A DNA stretch of 64,000 bases from positions 1,736,001-1,800,000 of the forward strand of contig NZ_AP027736.1 in NCBI RefSeq assembly GCF_030296675.1, given 5' to 3'. A program made the translations under genes and the position numbers. The notes beneath the pieces are model-generated. The model had not been told where the DNA came from and searched no databases. It saw only the letters and a list, made by a program, of their open reading frames with translations. Positions within the stretch are counted from its first letter, which is position 1; each line of letters opens with the position of its first letter. Positions 26,125 through 34,279 of the stretch are shown here, piece by piece. The stretch is from Demequina sediminis (lineage in GTDB: Bacteria > Actinomycetota > Actinomycetes > Actinomycetales > Demequinaceae).

Positions 26125-27198
26125 CTACGGGAGCACGTCGATCGAGGTGGGGACGGGCCGCGTCAGCGGGAGCGGCCGGCCCCACTGCGGGTCGCCGGAC
26201 TCGTCGAACGGCAGCACCTGCGCGCACGCGTGACGGTTGGGCTCCCACAGGGGGTCACCCACGATCTCGGTGTAGGTGCGCGCGTGGAAGACGAGCACCG
26301 TCTCGCCATCGGGCGTCTGAGTAAAGGAGTTGTGTCCCGGTCCGTAGATCCCCACGTCCGGCTCCGAGACAAAGACCGGTACCGGGCTCTTGACCCACGA
26401 CGCGGGGTCGAGAAGGTCCGCGTCGACGTCGGCGGTCAGTAGACCCATCGCGTACTCGATGCCGGTGCCCGAGGCCGAGTACGTGAGGTACAGCCGTCCG
26501 TCGCGGACGAGCACGCTCGGCCCCTCGTTGACCGCGAACACGCGGGTCTCCCACTCGAACTCGGGGCGCGACAGCAACACCGCCTCGCTCGCGAGCGTCC
26601 ACGGGTTCTCCATGCGCGCAATGTAGAGGTTCGAGTTGCCCGGGATGGCAAGGTCCTGCTGGGCCCACACGAGGTACTGGACGCCGCCCACCACGAACGA
26701 TGTCGCGTCCAGCGCGAACGACTCCCACCCCGTGTCGATCTGCCCGCGCTCGACCCAGCTCCCCGTCATCGGGTCGGGGTCCGTGCACTCGAGCACGTAG
26801 TTGCGGTGATTGAAGGTCTCGGCCGCGCCGGGCCGGTCCGCCGAGGGGGCGCCGTCGGGCGACGCCGCGTAGTAGAGGTACCAGGCGTCGTTGACGCGAT
26901 GGAGTTCTGGCGCCCAGATCAGCCCCGACTGCGGCCCCGAGTCGTGGCGCGTCCACACCGCGACCTCGGGTGCGTCCTGCAGGTCCTCGAGGCGCTCGGC
27001 CTTCCGCAGGACGATGCGGTCGTACAGCGGGTGGGAGCCCGTGAAGTAGTAGTGGCCCTCGTGGCGCAGCACGCAGGGATCGGCGCGCTGCAGGACGATC
27101 GGGTTGGGGATCGGGTTGGGGATCGGGTTCTGGATCGGATGTGTGCTCGGCCGCGGGTTCGGCTGACCGATTGCACGTGCGGCGGCATCGATGGACAC
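26125..27198 (-). CDS. Glycoside hydrolase family 43 protein
   Basis: The 357-residue protein is a five-bladed beta-propeller glycosidase of the arabinosidase/xylosidase type. The catalytic-base Asp is in LQRADPCVLRHEGHYYF, the pKa-modulating Asp in FALDATSFVVGGVQYLVWAQ, and the acid Glu in NEGPSVLVRDGRLYLTYS. There is no signal peptide, so it acts in the cytosol or is exported otherwise. The GTG at 27198 is preceded by AAGGAGG at good spacing. Near the N-terminus an IPNPIPNPI repeat is encoded by a 12-bp tandem unit (27099-27140). The substrate is probably an arabino- or xylo-oligosaccharide; no transporter or LacI regulator is nearby. Confidence 0.85.
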   Translation of the reverse strand: MSIDAAARAIGQPNPRPSTHPIQNPIPNPIPNPIVLQRADPCVLRHEGHYYFTGSHPLYDRIVLRKAERLEDLQDAPEVAVWTRHDSGPQSGLIWAPELHRVNDAWYLYYAASPDGAPSADRPGAAETFNHRNYVLECTDPDPMTGSWVERGQIDTGWESFALDATSFVVGGVQYLVWAQQDLAIPGNSNLYIARMENPWTLASEAVLLSRPEFEWETRVFAVNEGPSVLVRDGRLYLTYSASGTGIEYAMGLLTADVDADLLDPASWVKSPVPVFVSEPDVGIYGPGHNSFTQTPDGETVLVFHARTYTEIVGDPLWEPNRHACAQVLPFDESGDPQWGRPLPLTRPVPTSIDVLP

Positions 27199-27338
27199 GG
27201 GCTGGCCTCCTTGCCGGCGCCTTCGCGCCGCTTCTTCATCGTTGTAAATGAGCGTCTGGCCACGATGGTAGCCCATCACCGCCCTCAGTTCGATGCCCGG
27301 CCGCACGATTCACCCCACCGGGGACAGAGGGGGTCGCC

Positions 27339-28347
27339 ATGAGCGAGACCGAGGACCAAAGACCGCCGGACTCCAGCATCGTCTCGGCCAACCCACCCCT
27401 GCGCGACCAGGTCCGCGGCCTGGTCCGCGCGCTCGCGAACACGGGCGCACTCCGCGGGCTGGTCGCGGTGGTGCTCGCGGTTCCGCTCGCGCTGGTCGCT
27501 CTCGCCGGGGCGACGCGGCTGAGCCCGGTCGCGGCCGTCGAGGCGCTGGGCCTCTCCACGGAGCTGCGCGGCGCGATCGCGATGATCACGGCCGTATCGA
27601 AGCGCCGCGAGCGGGACCCGATTCCCGCGCTCGCCGGCGGCTCGATCGCGATCATGGTCGGGGTACTCGCCGTGGTGGTGCCCGCCTCGCTCACGGATGC
27701 CGCGATCGTCACCGCCGCGGCGGGGTCGTTGCTCGTCGGGGCCGTGCTCGTCGCGTGGAGCATGCGTCGTGACCGGGAAACCATGGGCAAGGGCGACGGC
27801 GCGCTCGACCCCGCCACCGCCTCGATCCCCGACGTGCTGTGGGACTGGGTCGTGGGCTCGGACATCGGGCGCCGGGAGCGCGCCGCTCAGGCGGAGGGCC
27901 TCTACTTCGAGAACCCCGGCCGCCTCACCAAGCTCGGGACGTAGTGGGTGATGCTCGTGCTGTCCGTCGCGATCGCAACCTTCGCGGTGCTGGGCGACTC
28001 GACCGCGGTCGTGATCGGGGCGATACCGGTCCCCCCGCTCATGACGCCCCTCATGGGCCTCGCGGGAGCGATCGTGAACGGCTGGCAGCGCCGCGCCGGA
28101 GTGGTGAGGCGACGACGCTGACCTGGTTCTCACGACGCTCACCGTCGACAGTGGCGAGGTGCAGGTCACCGTGACCGGAGCGGGCGACGCGCTGTGGGGC
28201 GAGACCATGCGGACGGGCGACCACGACTGCTACGAGCGGTGGGTGTTCGAGTTCGACGGCGACGGCGACGGCGACGGCGCTGCGAGCCGCGAGGCGCTGA
28301 TACGGCAAAGCCCCCGGCATCTCAACGGATACCAGGGGCTTCGGTGA
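27339..28347 (+). pseudogene. Decayed DUF389 membrane protein
   Basis: ATG 27339 (GAGGGGG upstream) opens a 201-residue frame with four hydrophobic segments that ends at a TAG (27942-27944). Immediately after, in the same frame, comes the DUF389 core: WVMLVLSVAIATFAVLGDST, AVVIGAIPVPPLMTPLMG, then NGWQRRAG. The frame is then lost. After a gap where several membrane segments should be, a third-frame piece (DLVLTTLTVDSGEVQVTVTG) resembles the family's C-terminal strand region. The TAG could derive from TGG in KLGTWWVMLV. In-frame stop plus missing middle indicate real decay, unlike the single-base homopolymer shifts elsewhere. The 201-residue part could still be made. Confidence 0.65.
28308..28341 (-). 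terminator. Hairpin terminator of tRNA-Thr
   Basis: AAGCCCC (28308-28314) pairs with GGGGCTT (28335-28341), with further pairing inward. It starts 7 bases beyond the tRNA 3' end in the minus direction. Confidence 0.7.
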
Positions 28348-28348
28348 G

Positions 28349-28421
28349 AGCCGCCTGTGGGAATCGAACCCACGACCTATTCATTACGAGTGAATCGCTC
28401 TGCCGACTGAGCTAAGGCGGC
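28349..28421 (-). tRNA. tRNA-Thr (anticodon CGT)
   Basis: A complete cloverleaf is read on the minus strand: acceptor GCCGCCT/AGGCGGC, D-arm GCTC..GAGC, anticodon stem ATTCA/TGAAT with loop CTCGTAA (anticodon CGT, codon ACG), and T-arm GTGGG-TTCGATT-CCCAC. Discriminator base U; CCA is not encoded. Length 73 nt. Confidence 0.95.
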
Positions 28422-28480
28422 GTGCGGTCCGAGGACCGCGGTCGCGCCCCGCGAGGGGCACGGGTAGACATACTAGCGCC

Positions 28481-30019
28481 TCAGCACCGCGTTCCCGAAA
28501 CCGGCATCTGTCCGTCCACGAGGTAGCCGTCGACGGCGTCGATCACGCACTGGTTCGAGCGCCCGTACGCGGTGTGTCCCTCGCCGTCGAAGATCAGCAG
28601 CTCGGAGCTCGCGAGCTGCTCGCTGAGGGACTCGGCCCACTCGACGGGCGTCGCGGGATCGTTCGTGGTGCCGATCACCAGGAGGGGCGCGGCCGCATCT
28701 GCCGCCTCGAGCGCCGTCACCGGCTCCTTGGCCTCCCACGGCCAGCCGTCGCAGCCCACCGAGGACGCGAACCACCAACCGAACGTCGGCGACGCCTCGT
28801 CGAGCGCGGCCCTCATCTGGTCGAGCGAGGCGACCGTCGTGGGCTCGTCGCCCACCGCATCGAGGCAGCCGATCGACGTGAAGGCCCACTGTGAGTTGGA
28901 CAGGTACTCGCCCGTCGCGGGGTCCTTGTCGAGGTAGAAGCCCGCAAGTTGGAAGAAGATATCCGCCGTGCCCTCGTTGATGACCTCGTCGAGCCCGGCC
29001 TGGAGGTAGACCCACGAGTTCTGGTCGTACATCGTCACGACCATCCCGTAGACCATGACGTTGCCGTTGACCGGGCTGCCGTCGAGCGACTCGTAGCCCT
29101 CGTCGCGCGCGGTGAGCGCGATGTCACGCACCTGCGCCGCCGCACGCTCGGGGTTGGGGTCGAGCGGGCAGCCCTCCTCGCCGCGGCACCAGTCGATGAA
29201 GTTCATGAGCGCGCCCTCGAAGCCGCGCGCCTGACCGGCCGCCTGCTCCACCGCCGGCAGGAGGAAGTCCACCGCGCCGTCGAGCACCATGCGGCCCACG
29301 TTCGCGGGGAAGAGCTCCGCATAGACCGCACCCAACTGCGTCCCGTAGGAGTACCCCAGGTAGTGGAGCTGGTCGTCGCCCAGCACCGCGCGAATGACGT
29401 CCATGTCGCGCGCGGCGGAGGACGTGTCGACGTTCTCGACCAGCGGTCCGCTGAGTTCGCGGCAGCGCTCGGCGAAGGCCGTGGTGGACGCCACCGCCGC
29501 GTCGATCTGCTCCTGGGTGTCGAGGGTGAGGTCCGTGAGGAAGAACTCGTCGATCTGCTCGGCGTCGCCGCATGCGATCGGCGTGGAGGCCCCCACTCCG
29601 CGCGGGTCGAAGCCGATCACGTCGTAGGCCGCCAGCAGGTCCTCGCCCGCGCTCACCACGAAGCTCTCGGTGAGGTCGAGACCGCTGCCTCCCGGGCCAC
29701 CGGGGTTGATCAGCAGCGAGCCGAGCCGCGCGTCAGGATCGGTCGCGCCGTGACGGTTGATCGCGAGGTCCACCGTCGGACCGGCCGGGTCGGTCCAGTC
29801 GACGGGCACCTGCAGCGTCGCGCACTCAAGCTCGCCGCATCGGCTCCACTCGACCTCCTGCTGGTACACGGGCGAGTCCTCCGGAGCGATTGCCTCCCCG
29901 GTGGGCGCCGCGGTCACCGCGGACTCCTCGGGGATGAGTTGAGTGCGTTCCGGAGTGCAGGCGGCCAGGAGGAACGATGCCGTGAGGACGGCGATGGTCG
30001 CGGCGAGGCGGCGGTTCAT
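28481..30019 (-). CDS. Secreted tripeptidyl-aminopeptidase-like alpha/beta hydrolase (lipoprotein)
   Basis: The 512-residue protein begins MNRRLAATIAVLTASFLLAAC, a lipobox. The alpha/beta-hydrolase domain has LLINPGGPGGSGLD (oxyanion region), the nucleophile elbow LGYSYGTQLG, a cap region, and the TAP-like C-terminal domain with LLVIGTTNDPATP (Asp) and FDGEGHTAYGRS (His). This matches the SlpD/SlpE-tripeptidyl aminopeptidase family, which clips N-terminal peptides outside the cell. The paired Cys near the ends (CGELECA; CVIDA..TRC) likely form disulfides. ATG 30019 begins the signal peptide directly. Confidence 0.9.
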   Translation of the reverse strand: MNRRLAATIAVLTASFLLAACTPERTQLIPEESAVTAAPTGEAIAPEDSPVYQQEVEWSRCGELECATLQVPVDWTDPAGPTVDLAINRHGATDPDARLGSLLINPGGPGGSGLDLTESFVVSAGEDLLAAYDVIGFDPRGVGASTPIACGDAEQIDEFFLTDLTLDTQEQIDAAVASTTAFAERCRELSGPLVENVDTSSAARDMDVIRAVLGDDQLHYLGYSYGTQLGAVYAELFPANVGRMVLDGAVDFLLPAVEQAAGQARGFEGALMNFIDWCRGEEGCPLDPNPERAAAQVRDIALTARDEGYESLDGSPVNGNVMVYGMVVTMYDQNSWVYLQAGLDEVINEGTADIFFQLAGFYLDKDPATGEYLSNSQWAFTSIGCLDAVGDEPTTVASLDQMRAALDEASPTFGWWFASSVGCDGWPWEAKEPVTALEAADAAAPLLVIGTTNDPATPVEWAESLSEQLASSELLIFDGEGHTAYGRSNQCVIDAVDGYLVDGQMPVSGTRC

Positions 30020-30028
30020 GTCGCCACC

Positions 30029-31181
30029 CTAACGAGTGCCACCGACCGGCCCGTGCGGACGCAGGTCGAGGGCCATCGCCTCGAGCGCGAGCAGCGGCGC
30101 GACATTGCCCGCGAGCCGCTCCCTCGCGGTGCCGAGGGCGTCGAGGCACCTCATGGTGTCGGCGAGAGTCGTGCGTGCCGCGAGGTCACGCACGTGACCC
30201 TCGTGCGTGACGTTGACCAGCCGCACCGTGGCCCCGGTCTGCACCACGGCCACGTCGCGGTACAGCGACATGAGGTCCGTGATCGCGCGGTCGAGCACAT
30301 CGCGCTTGTGGCGGGTCGCGCGCCGCTTCTGGTCCTCCTCGAGCTGGCGCAGCTGAGCGCGCAGCGCGGGAGGCATGCGGGTGCCGTCCTCGACGCCCAA
30401 CATCGCGAGCAGTTCCGCCCGCTCCGCCCCGTCGCGCTCCTCGGTGGCCGCCTTCGCATCCGCCTCGGCGACCTCCACGAGGTCCGCGGCCGCAAAGATC
30501 GCGTCGCCCACGCCCCGAATCTCGGTTGCGAGCGCGAGCACCTGGTCGCGGCGCGCGCGGGCCTCGGGATCCCGGGCGAGGCGACGCGCCACCCCGATGT
30601 GGCTCTGCGCCGCGAGCGCGCACTCGAGCGCCAGACCAGGCTCAATGCCGTCGCGCGACGCCAACAGCCGCGCGACGTCCTCGGGCTCCGGCGTGGTCAG
30701 CCCAATGATCCTGCAGCGACTGCGAATGGTGACCGCGACGTCCTGCGGGCTCGGGGCACACAGCAGCCACACGGTGCGCGGAGGGGGCTCTTCGATCGAC
30801 TTGAGGAGAACGTTCGAGGTGCGCTCCGTCATGCGGTCGGCATCCTCGACCACCATCACGCGCCAGCGGCCCTGGCTGGGCGAGGATGCCGCCTGAGAGA
30901 TGAGGTCGCGCACCTCCTGGATCGAGATCGTGACCTTCTCGGTGGCGACCAGGGTGACGTCGGCGTGCGCGCCCGACAGCGCCGTCACGCATTCGCGGCA
31001 CGTCCCGCACCCCCTGGGGGCACTGCAGCGCGGCGGCGAACGCGCGCGCGGCATACGAGCGTCCCGAGCCGGGCGGACCCGTGATGAGCCACGCGTGGGT
31101 CATTGCGACGGGATCCGCCACCGCGGCGCGCAAGGGTTCCACCTGGCGCTCCTGGCCCACGACCTCGTCCCACACGCTCAC
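30029..31181 (-). CDS. holB: DNA polymerase III delta' subunit, frameshifted at a G5 run
   Basis: The clamp-loader subunit delta' is seen in two frames. The N-terminal part (SVWDEVVGQERQVEPL, Walker-like ITGPPGSGRSYAAR) runs to LQCPQG. The rest begins CGTCRECVTALSGAHADVTLV, with the zinc-binding cysteines, then VVEDADRMTERTSNVLLKSIEEPPP and SRC sensor. The frame changes at G5 (CCCCC at 31010-31014 on +); one base too many or two too few would explain it. As holB is normally essential, a sequence error is most likely. The start is GTG 31181, overlapping the tmk stop (GTGA); tmk-holB order is common in actinobacteria. Confidence 0.85.
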
Positions 31182-31833
31182 GGCGTACCCCACGGTTCGA
31201 TCCCCATGCCAGCAGCGAGACCAGGAAGTCGCTCGAGCACCGCGGCCACCACCGACCCGTGCACCGTGTCAATCGACCGCGCGGCGTCGACCACCGCGTA
31301 GCGTCCCGGGTCGAGGTCCGCGCGCGCGAGGAAGCCCGCGCGCATCTGCGCCGCCTTGGCGATGGTCTCGCGCTCGACGCGGTCGAGGTCGCGGCTCACG
31401 CGCGCGGCGTCCGGCGCCATGTCGAGCACGATCGTGAGGTCGGGCAGCAGGCCCTCGGTGGCCCACATCGAGATCCGCTCGACCTCGTCTCCCAGCCCGC
31501 GCGCGCCTCCCTGGTAGACCACGGAGGAGTCGAGGTAGCGATCCTGCACCACCACCGCTCCGGCCTCGAGCGCCGGGCGCACGAGCGTCGCGATGTGGTG
31601 CGCGCGGTCCGCAGCGTACAGCAGCGCCTCCGCGCGCGGCGCGACGTGGTCGCCGTGCATGATGGCCTGGCGCAACTCGACCCCGAGAGGCGTCCCCCTG
31701 GTTCGCGCGTGGTCAGCACGTCGCGGCCACCACCCGCGGGACCGCGAAGGTACCCCGCGAGAAGGTCGATCTGCGTGGTCTTGCCCACGCCATCGGCGCC
31801 CTCGAAGACCACCCAGAAGCCAGCGTTTGCCAT
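31178..31833 (-). CDS. tmk: Thymidylate kinase, frameshifted at a G5 run
   Basis: The enzyme phosphorylates dTMP. The first 50 residues (MANAGFWVVFEGADGVGKTT, then LTTREPGG) hold the P-loop and the DR-type TREPGG motif. The remainder (LRQAIMHGDHVAPRAEALLYAADRAHH, VVVQDRYLDSSVVYQG) is in another frame. One extra G in the G5 run (CCCCC at 31694-31698) gives REPGGTPLGVELRQ, exactly the family sequence. Since tmk is essential, the break is almost surely a sequence error. ATG 31833 starts at the first conserved residue. It overlaps holB. Confidence 0.9.
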
Positions 31834-31982
31834 GGGCACGAATCTACCGTTCGCCTCCGACCTCGAGAGGCCGCCCTCCATCCTTCCCCCGTGGCACCCG
31901 TTGCGCTCGTCTCAAGCCAGCCTGCCCTCGCGCGGATGCGAGGGATCACCAGGGTTATCACCTGATCCGAGGGGGATCCATC

Positions 31983-32693
31983 GTGCACAAGCGCACCTTC
32001 CTGACCGCCGCCAGCGCGGCTGCCGCGACCGCGGCGCTTCTCGCCACCGCGACCGCCGCAGGCGCCGCCGAGGACGAGCCCACCTACGCGAACATCTACG
32101 TCGCGATCGACCTTCCCGACTACAGCGACGGCGGCCCGATGGAGTTCGAGGCACTCGACGTGCTCGTTGGCGACGGCCCCGAACTCACCGGTGATGACGA
32201 GATCGCCAACCCCTCCGGGTGGTGCGGCGACGCCGAGGTCGACATCGACCTCACCGCGATGACCATCACCTTCACCGGCGGCGAGGACTACTGCGACTTC
32301 CAGGAGGCCTACCTGGCCGTCGAGCTCTACGGCGGCACTGTCCTCAACAACCTCGAGGCCGAGGTCACCGAGGACACGCTGTTCGAGGGCGAGTCGCTGC
32401 TCGAGTGGTACGGCATCGAGGGCGGCATCTTCGACGCGTACTGGTCGACCTGCGGACTGGTCCTCGAGGACGAGGAGCCCGAGCCCTCCCCATCGCCCAC
32501 CGGCACCATCTCGCCTGCCGCCGAGGAGGAGGCCGCGTGGTGCGACTCGGAGGCGCCCGCGCTGGACATGGACGGTGTGAGCTCGTTCGTCTTCTCTCTC
32601 GTCGAGGAGGAGCCCACCACGGACGTGGACGACGAGGTCGAGGAGGCCCCGGTGGCCGAGCCGGTCGTCGCCGAGCCGACGTTCACCGGCTGA
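31983..32693 (+). CDS. Exported acidic protein with C-terminal tail AEPTFTG
   Basis: From GTG 31983 (GAGGGGG upstream) the 236-residue product has a signal peptide, MHKRTFLTAASAAAATAALL ... AGA-AEDEP. The mature protein is strongly acidic with four Cys (CGD, YCD, STCG, WCDS). A PEPSPSPTG linker lies near residue 170, and the last residues are PVVAEPTFTG with no membrane anchor. The tail is nearly the same as in the exported proteins ending at 21337 and 25036. No known domain was recognised. It is divergent from tmk and is followed by a strong terminator. Confidence 0.75.
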   Translation: MHKRTFLTAASAAAATAALLATATAAGAAEDEPTYANIYVAIDLPDYSDGGPMEFEALDVLVGDGPELTGDDEIANPSGWCGDAEVDIDLTAMTITFTGGEDYCDFQEAYLAVELYGGTVLNNLEAEVTEDTLFEGESLLEWYGIEGGIFDAYWSTCGLVLEDEEPEPSPSPTGTISPAAEEEAAWCDSEAPALDMDGVSSFVFSLVEEEPTTDVDDEVEEAPVAEPVVAEPTFTG

Positions 32694-32707
32694 TCCAGCC
32701 GTCTCGC

Positions 32708-32744
32708 AGCGAGGGCCGCATCCCGACGGGATGCGGCCCTCGCT
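32708..32744. terminator. Perfect 17-bp hairpin, bidirectional terminator
   Basis: The arms 32708-32724 and 32728-32744 are perfect complements with a 3-nt loop (GAC). It lies between the exported-protein stop (32693, +) and the oxidoreductase stop (32767, -). Confidence 0.9.
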
Positions 32745-32766
32745 GTGTCTGGGGGCTTCCGACCCG

Positions 32767-33762
32767 CTAGGACTCGTTGGGGTAGACGAGGCCGATCTGG
32801 GACCTCACCTCATCCATGATCTCCATGATCTCGAGCGACTGGTCGAGCGTGAGCAGCGCGCTCTCGGTGTCGCCGGCGTGGATGCGGCGCGCGACCTCGG
32901 CGGCCTCGAACTGGAACCCGTTGGGCACGTCACCGTCGTAGAACCACGAGGTGCCGTCGTGACGCGTCACGGTGAAGGACGTGGGCGTGTAGAAGGTGTC
33001 GTCGATCTCGATGCGACCCTCAGTGCCCGCGATGTGCGCGGTGCACGGCGTGCGCGCCTCCATCGTGGTGGTGAGGGAGGCCTGCGCGGTCGCGTAGTCA
33101 AACACCATGCCGATCTGACCGTCGACTCCCGTGTCGCGGAGGCGGCCGGCGGCCGTGATGCGATCGGGGACACCCAGGATGTCGTGAGCGAAGGCGATCG
33201 GGTACACGCCCAGGTCGAGCAGCGCGCCGCCGGCAAGGTCCGCACGGAACATGCGCTCGACGTGAGTGAGAGCCTGGCCGTGGTCGGCCTGGACGGACAC
33301 GATGTCGCCGATCTCGCCGCGCGCGATGAGCTCGCGGATCGCGTACATGTGAGGCAGGTGGCGCGTCCACATGGCCTCCATGAGGAAGACGCCCTTGGCG
33401 CGCGCCGCGGCGACCACCTCGCGTGCCTGCGCGGCGTTCTGCGTGAAGGCCTTCTCGCACAGGACGTGCTTTCCCGCCTCGATCGCGAGCAACGCGTGCT
33501 CGTGGTGGTGGCTGTGCGGGGTCGCGACGTAGATCACGTCGACCTCGGGGTCGCCCACCAGCTCCTCATAGGAGCCGTGCGCGGTCGGGATGCCGAACTC
33601 GTCGGCGAAGTGCTGCGCCTTGGCGAGGTCACGCGAGCCGACGGCGACGACGGTCGACGCGGTGTACTCGGTGACGGCCTCGGCCAGCTTGTGGGCGATG
33701 CCTCCTGCGCCGAGGATTCCCCAGCGGACAGCAGGCGCGGACATGGGCAGCGGTGCACTCAT
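32767..33762 (-). CDS. Gfo/Idh/MocA-family oxidoreductase
   Basis: The 331-residue NAD(P)-dependent oxidoreductase shows RWGILGAGGIAHKLAEAV (Rossmann loop), VYVATPHSHHHEHALLAIEAGKHVLCEKAF (the EK motif with the catalytic lysine) and the later LDLGVYPIAFAHDILG segment. The length and motifs fit the trans-1,2-dihydrobenzene-1,2-diol dehydrogenase-like subgroup (GFO_IDH_MocA with C-terminal domain). ATG 33762 starts close to the Rossmann motif. It stands alone between a terminator and the small membrane genes. The sugar substrate is not predictable. Confidence 0.88.
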   Translation of the reverse strand: MSAPLPMSAPAVRWGILGAGGIAHKLAEAVTEYTASTVVAVGSRDLAKAQHFADEFGIPTAHGSYEELVGDPEVDVIYVATPHSHHHEHALLAIEAGKHVLCEKAFTQNAAQAREVVAAARAKGVFLMEAMWTRHLPHMYAIRELIARGEIGDIVSVQADHGQALTHVERMFRADLAGGALLDLGVYPIAFAHDILGVPDRITAAGRLRDTGVDGQIGMVFDYATAQASLTTTMEARTPCTAHIAGTEGRIEIDDTFYTPTSFTVTRHDGTSWFYDGDVPNGFQFEAAEVARRIHAGDTESALLTLDQSLEIMEIMDEVRSQIGLVYPNES

Positions 33763-33813
33763 GGGGTCAGCCTAGCGAGGTGGCGCGGGGTGGTCCCGAC
33801 ACGAGCTCTGCCG

Positions 33814-34038
33814 CTACAGGTCGCCCTTGGTCGGCCCGTAGCGGCCGCCGAGCAGCCCACCCAGGAAGGCCACGGCCGCGATGATCGGAACGGCCACGTC
33901 GAGGCCCAGCCCTGCGACGCTCACCGAGCCCGAGTCGACCGTGAGCACCACGGCCCCCAGGCCCAGCGCGAGCCCCAGGTACCCGAGCCAGCGCAGATTC
34001 ACGGACGTCGCGCCTGCGGGAGGGTTCTTGTCGGTCAT
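33814..34038 (-). CDS. Small two-TM membrane protein (paralogue of the next gene)
   Basis: The 74-residue protein starts MTDKNPPAGATSV and has two hydrophobic segments (LGYLGLALGLGAVVLTV; VAVPIIAAVAFLGGLLGGR), ending RYGPTKGDL. It aligns with the 70-residue product at 34067-34279: both have LG-GLG-V in TM1, a short loop ending in a V-D/R-AVP turn, then LxGxLxGRxGxT. The two look like a tandem duplication. No known family was recognised. Confidence 0.6.
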   Translation of the reverse strand: MTDKNPPAGATSVNLRWLGYLGLALGLGAVVLTVDSGSVSVAGLGLDVAVPIIAAVAFLGGLLGGRYGPTKGDL

Positions 34039-34066
34039 GGCGGGTCTCCTCTCGACCTCGGCCACC

Positions 34067-34279
34067 CTATCGCCGAGTGTTGCCGAACCGCCCCACCAGC
34101 ATGCCCGCGAGGTACACGAGCAGCAGCGGCACCGCGGGCCGCACCTCGACGCCGAGCATCGTGATGGGCTCCATGCCAGCGCCCACGAAGATCAGGCCGA
34201 GGCCCACCGCGATGCCCAGCAGCGTCAGCAGCAGGGACGCCACCGGCACCTCCCGCCACGACTCGGGACGCGACGTCAC
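34067..34279 (-). CDS. Small two-TM membrane protein downstream of topA
   Basis: This 70-residue protein begins at a GTG that overlaps the topA stop (GTGA), so it is probably translated with topA. It has two membrane segments (LLLTLLGIAVGLGLIFVG; VPLLLVYLAGMLVGR) and ends FGNTRR. It is similar to the next gene (33814-34038). The function is unknown; such genes are easily missed because of their size. Confidence 0.6.
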   Translation of the reverse strand: MTSRPESWREVPVASLLLTLLGIAVGLGLIFVGAGMEPITMLGVEVRPAVPLLLVYLAGMLVGRFGNTRR

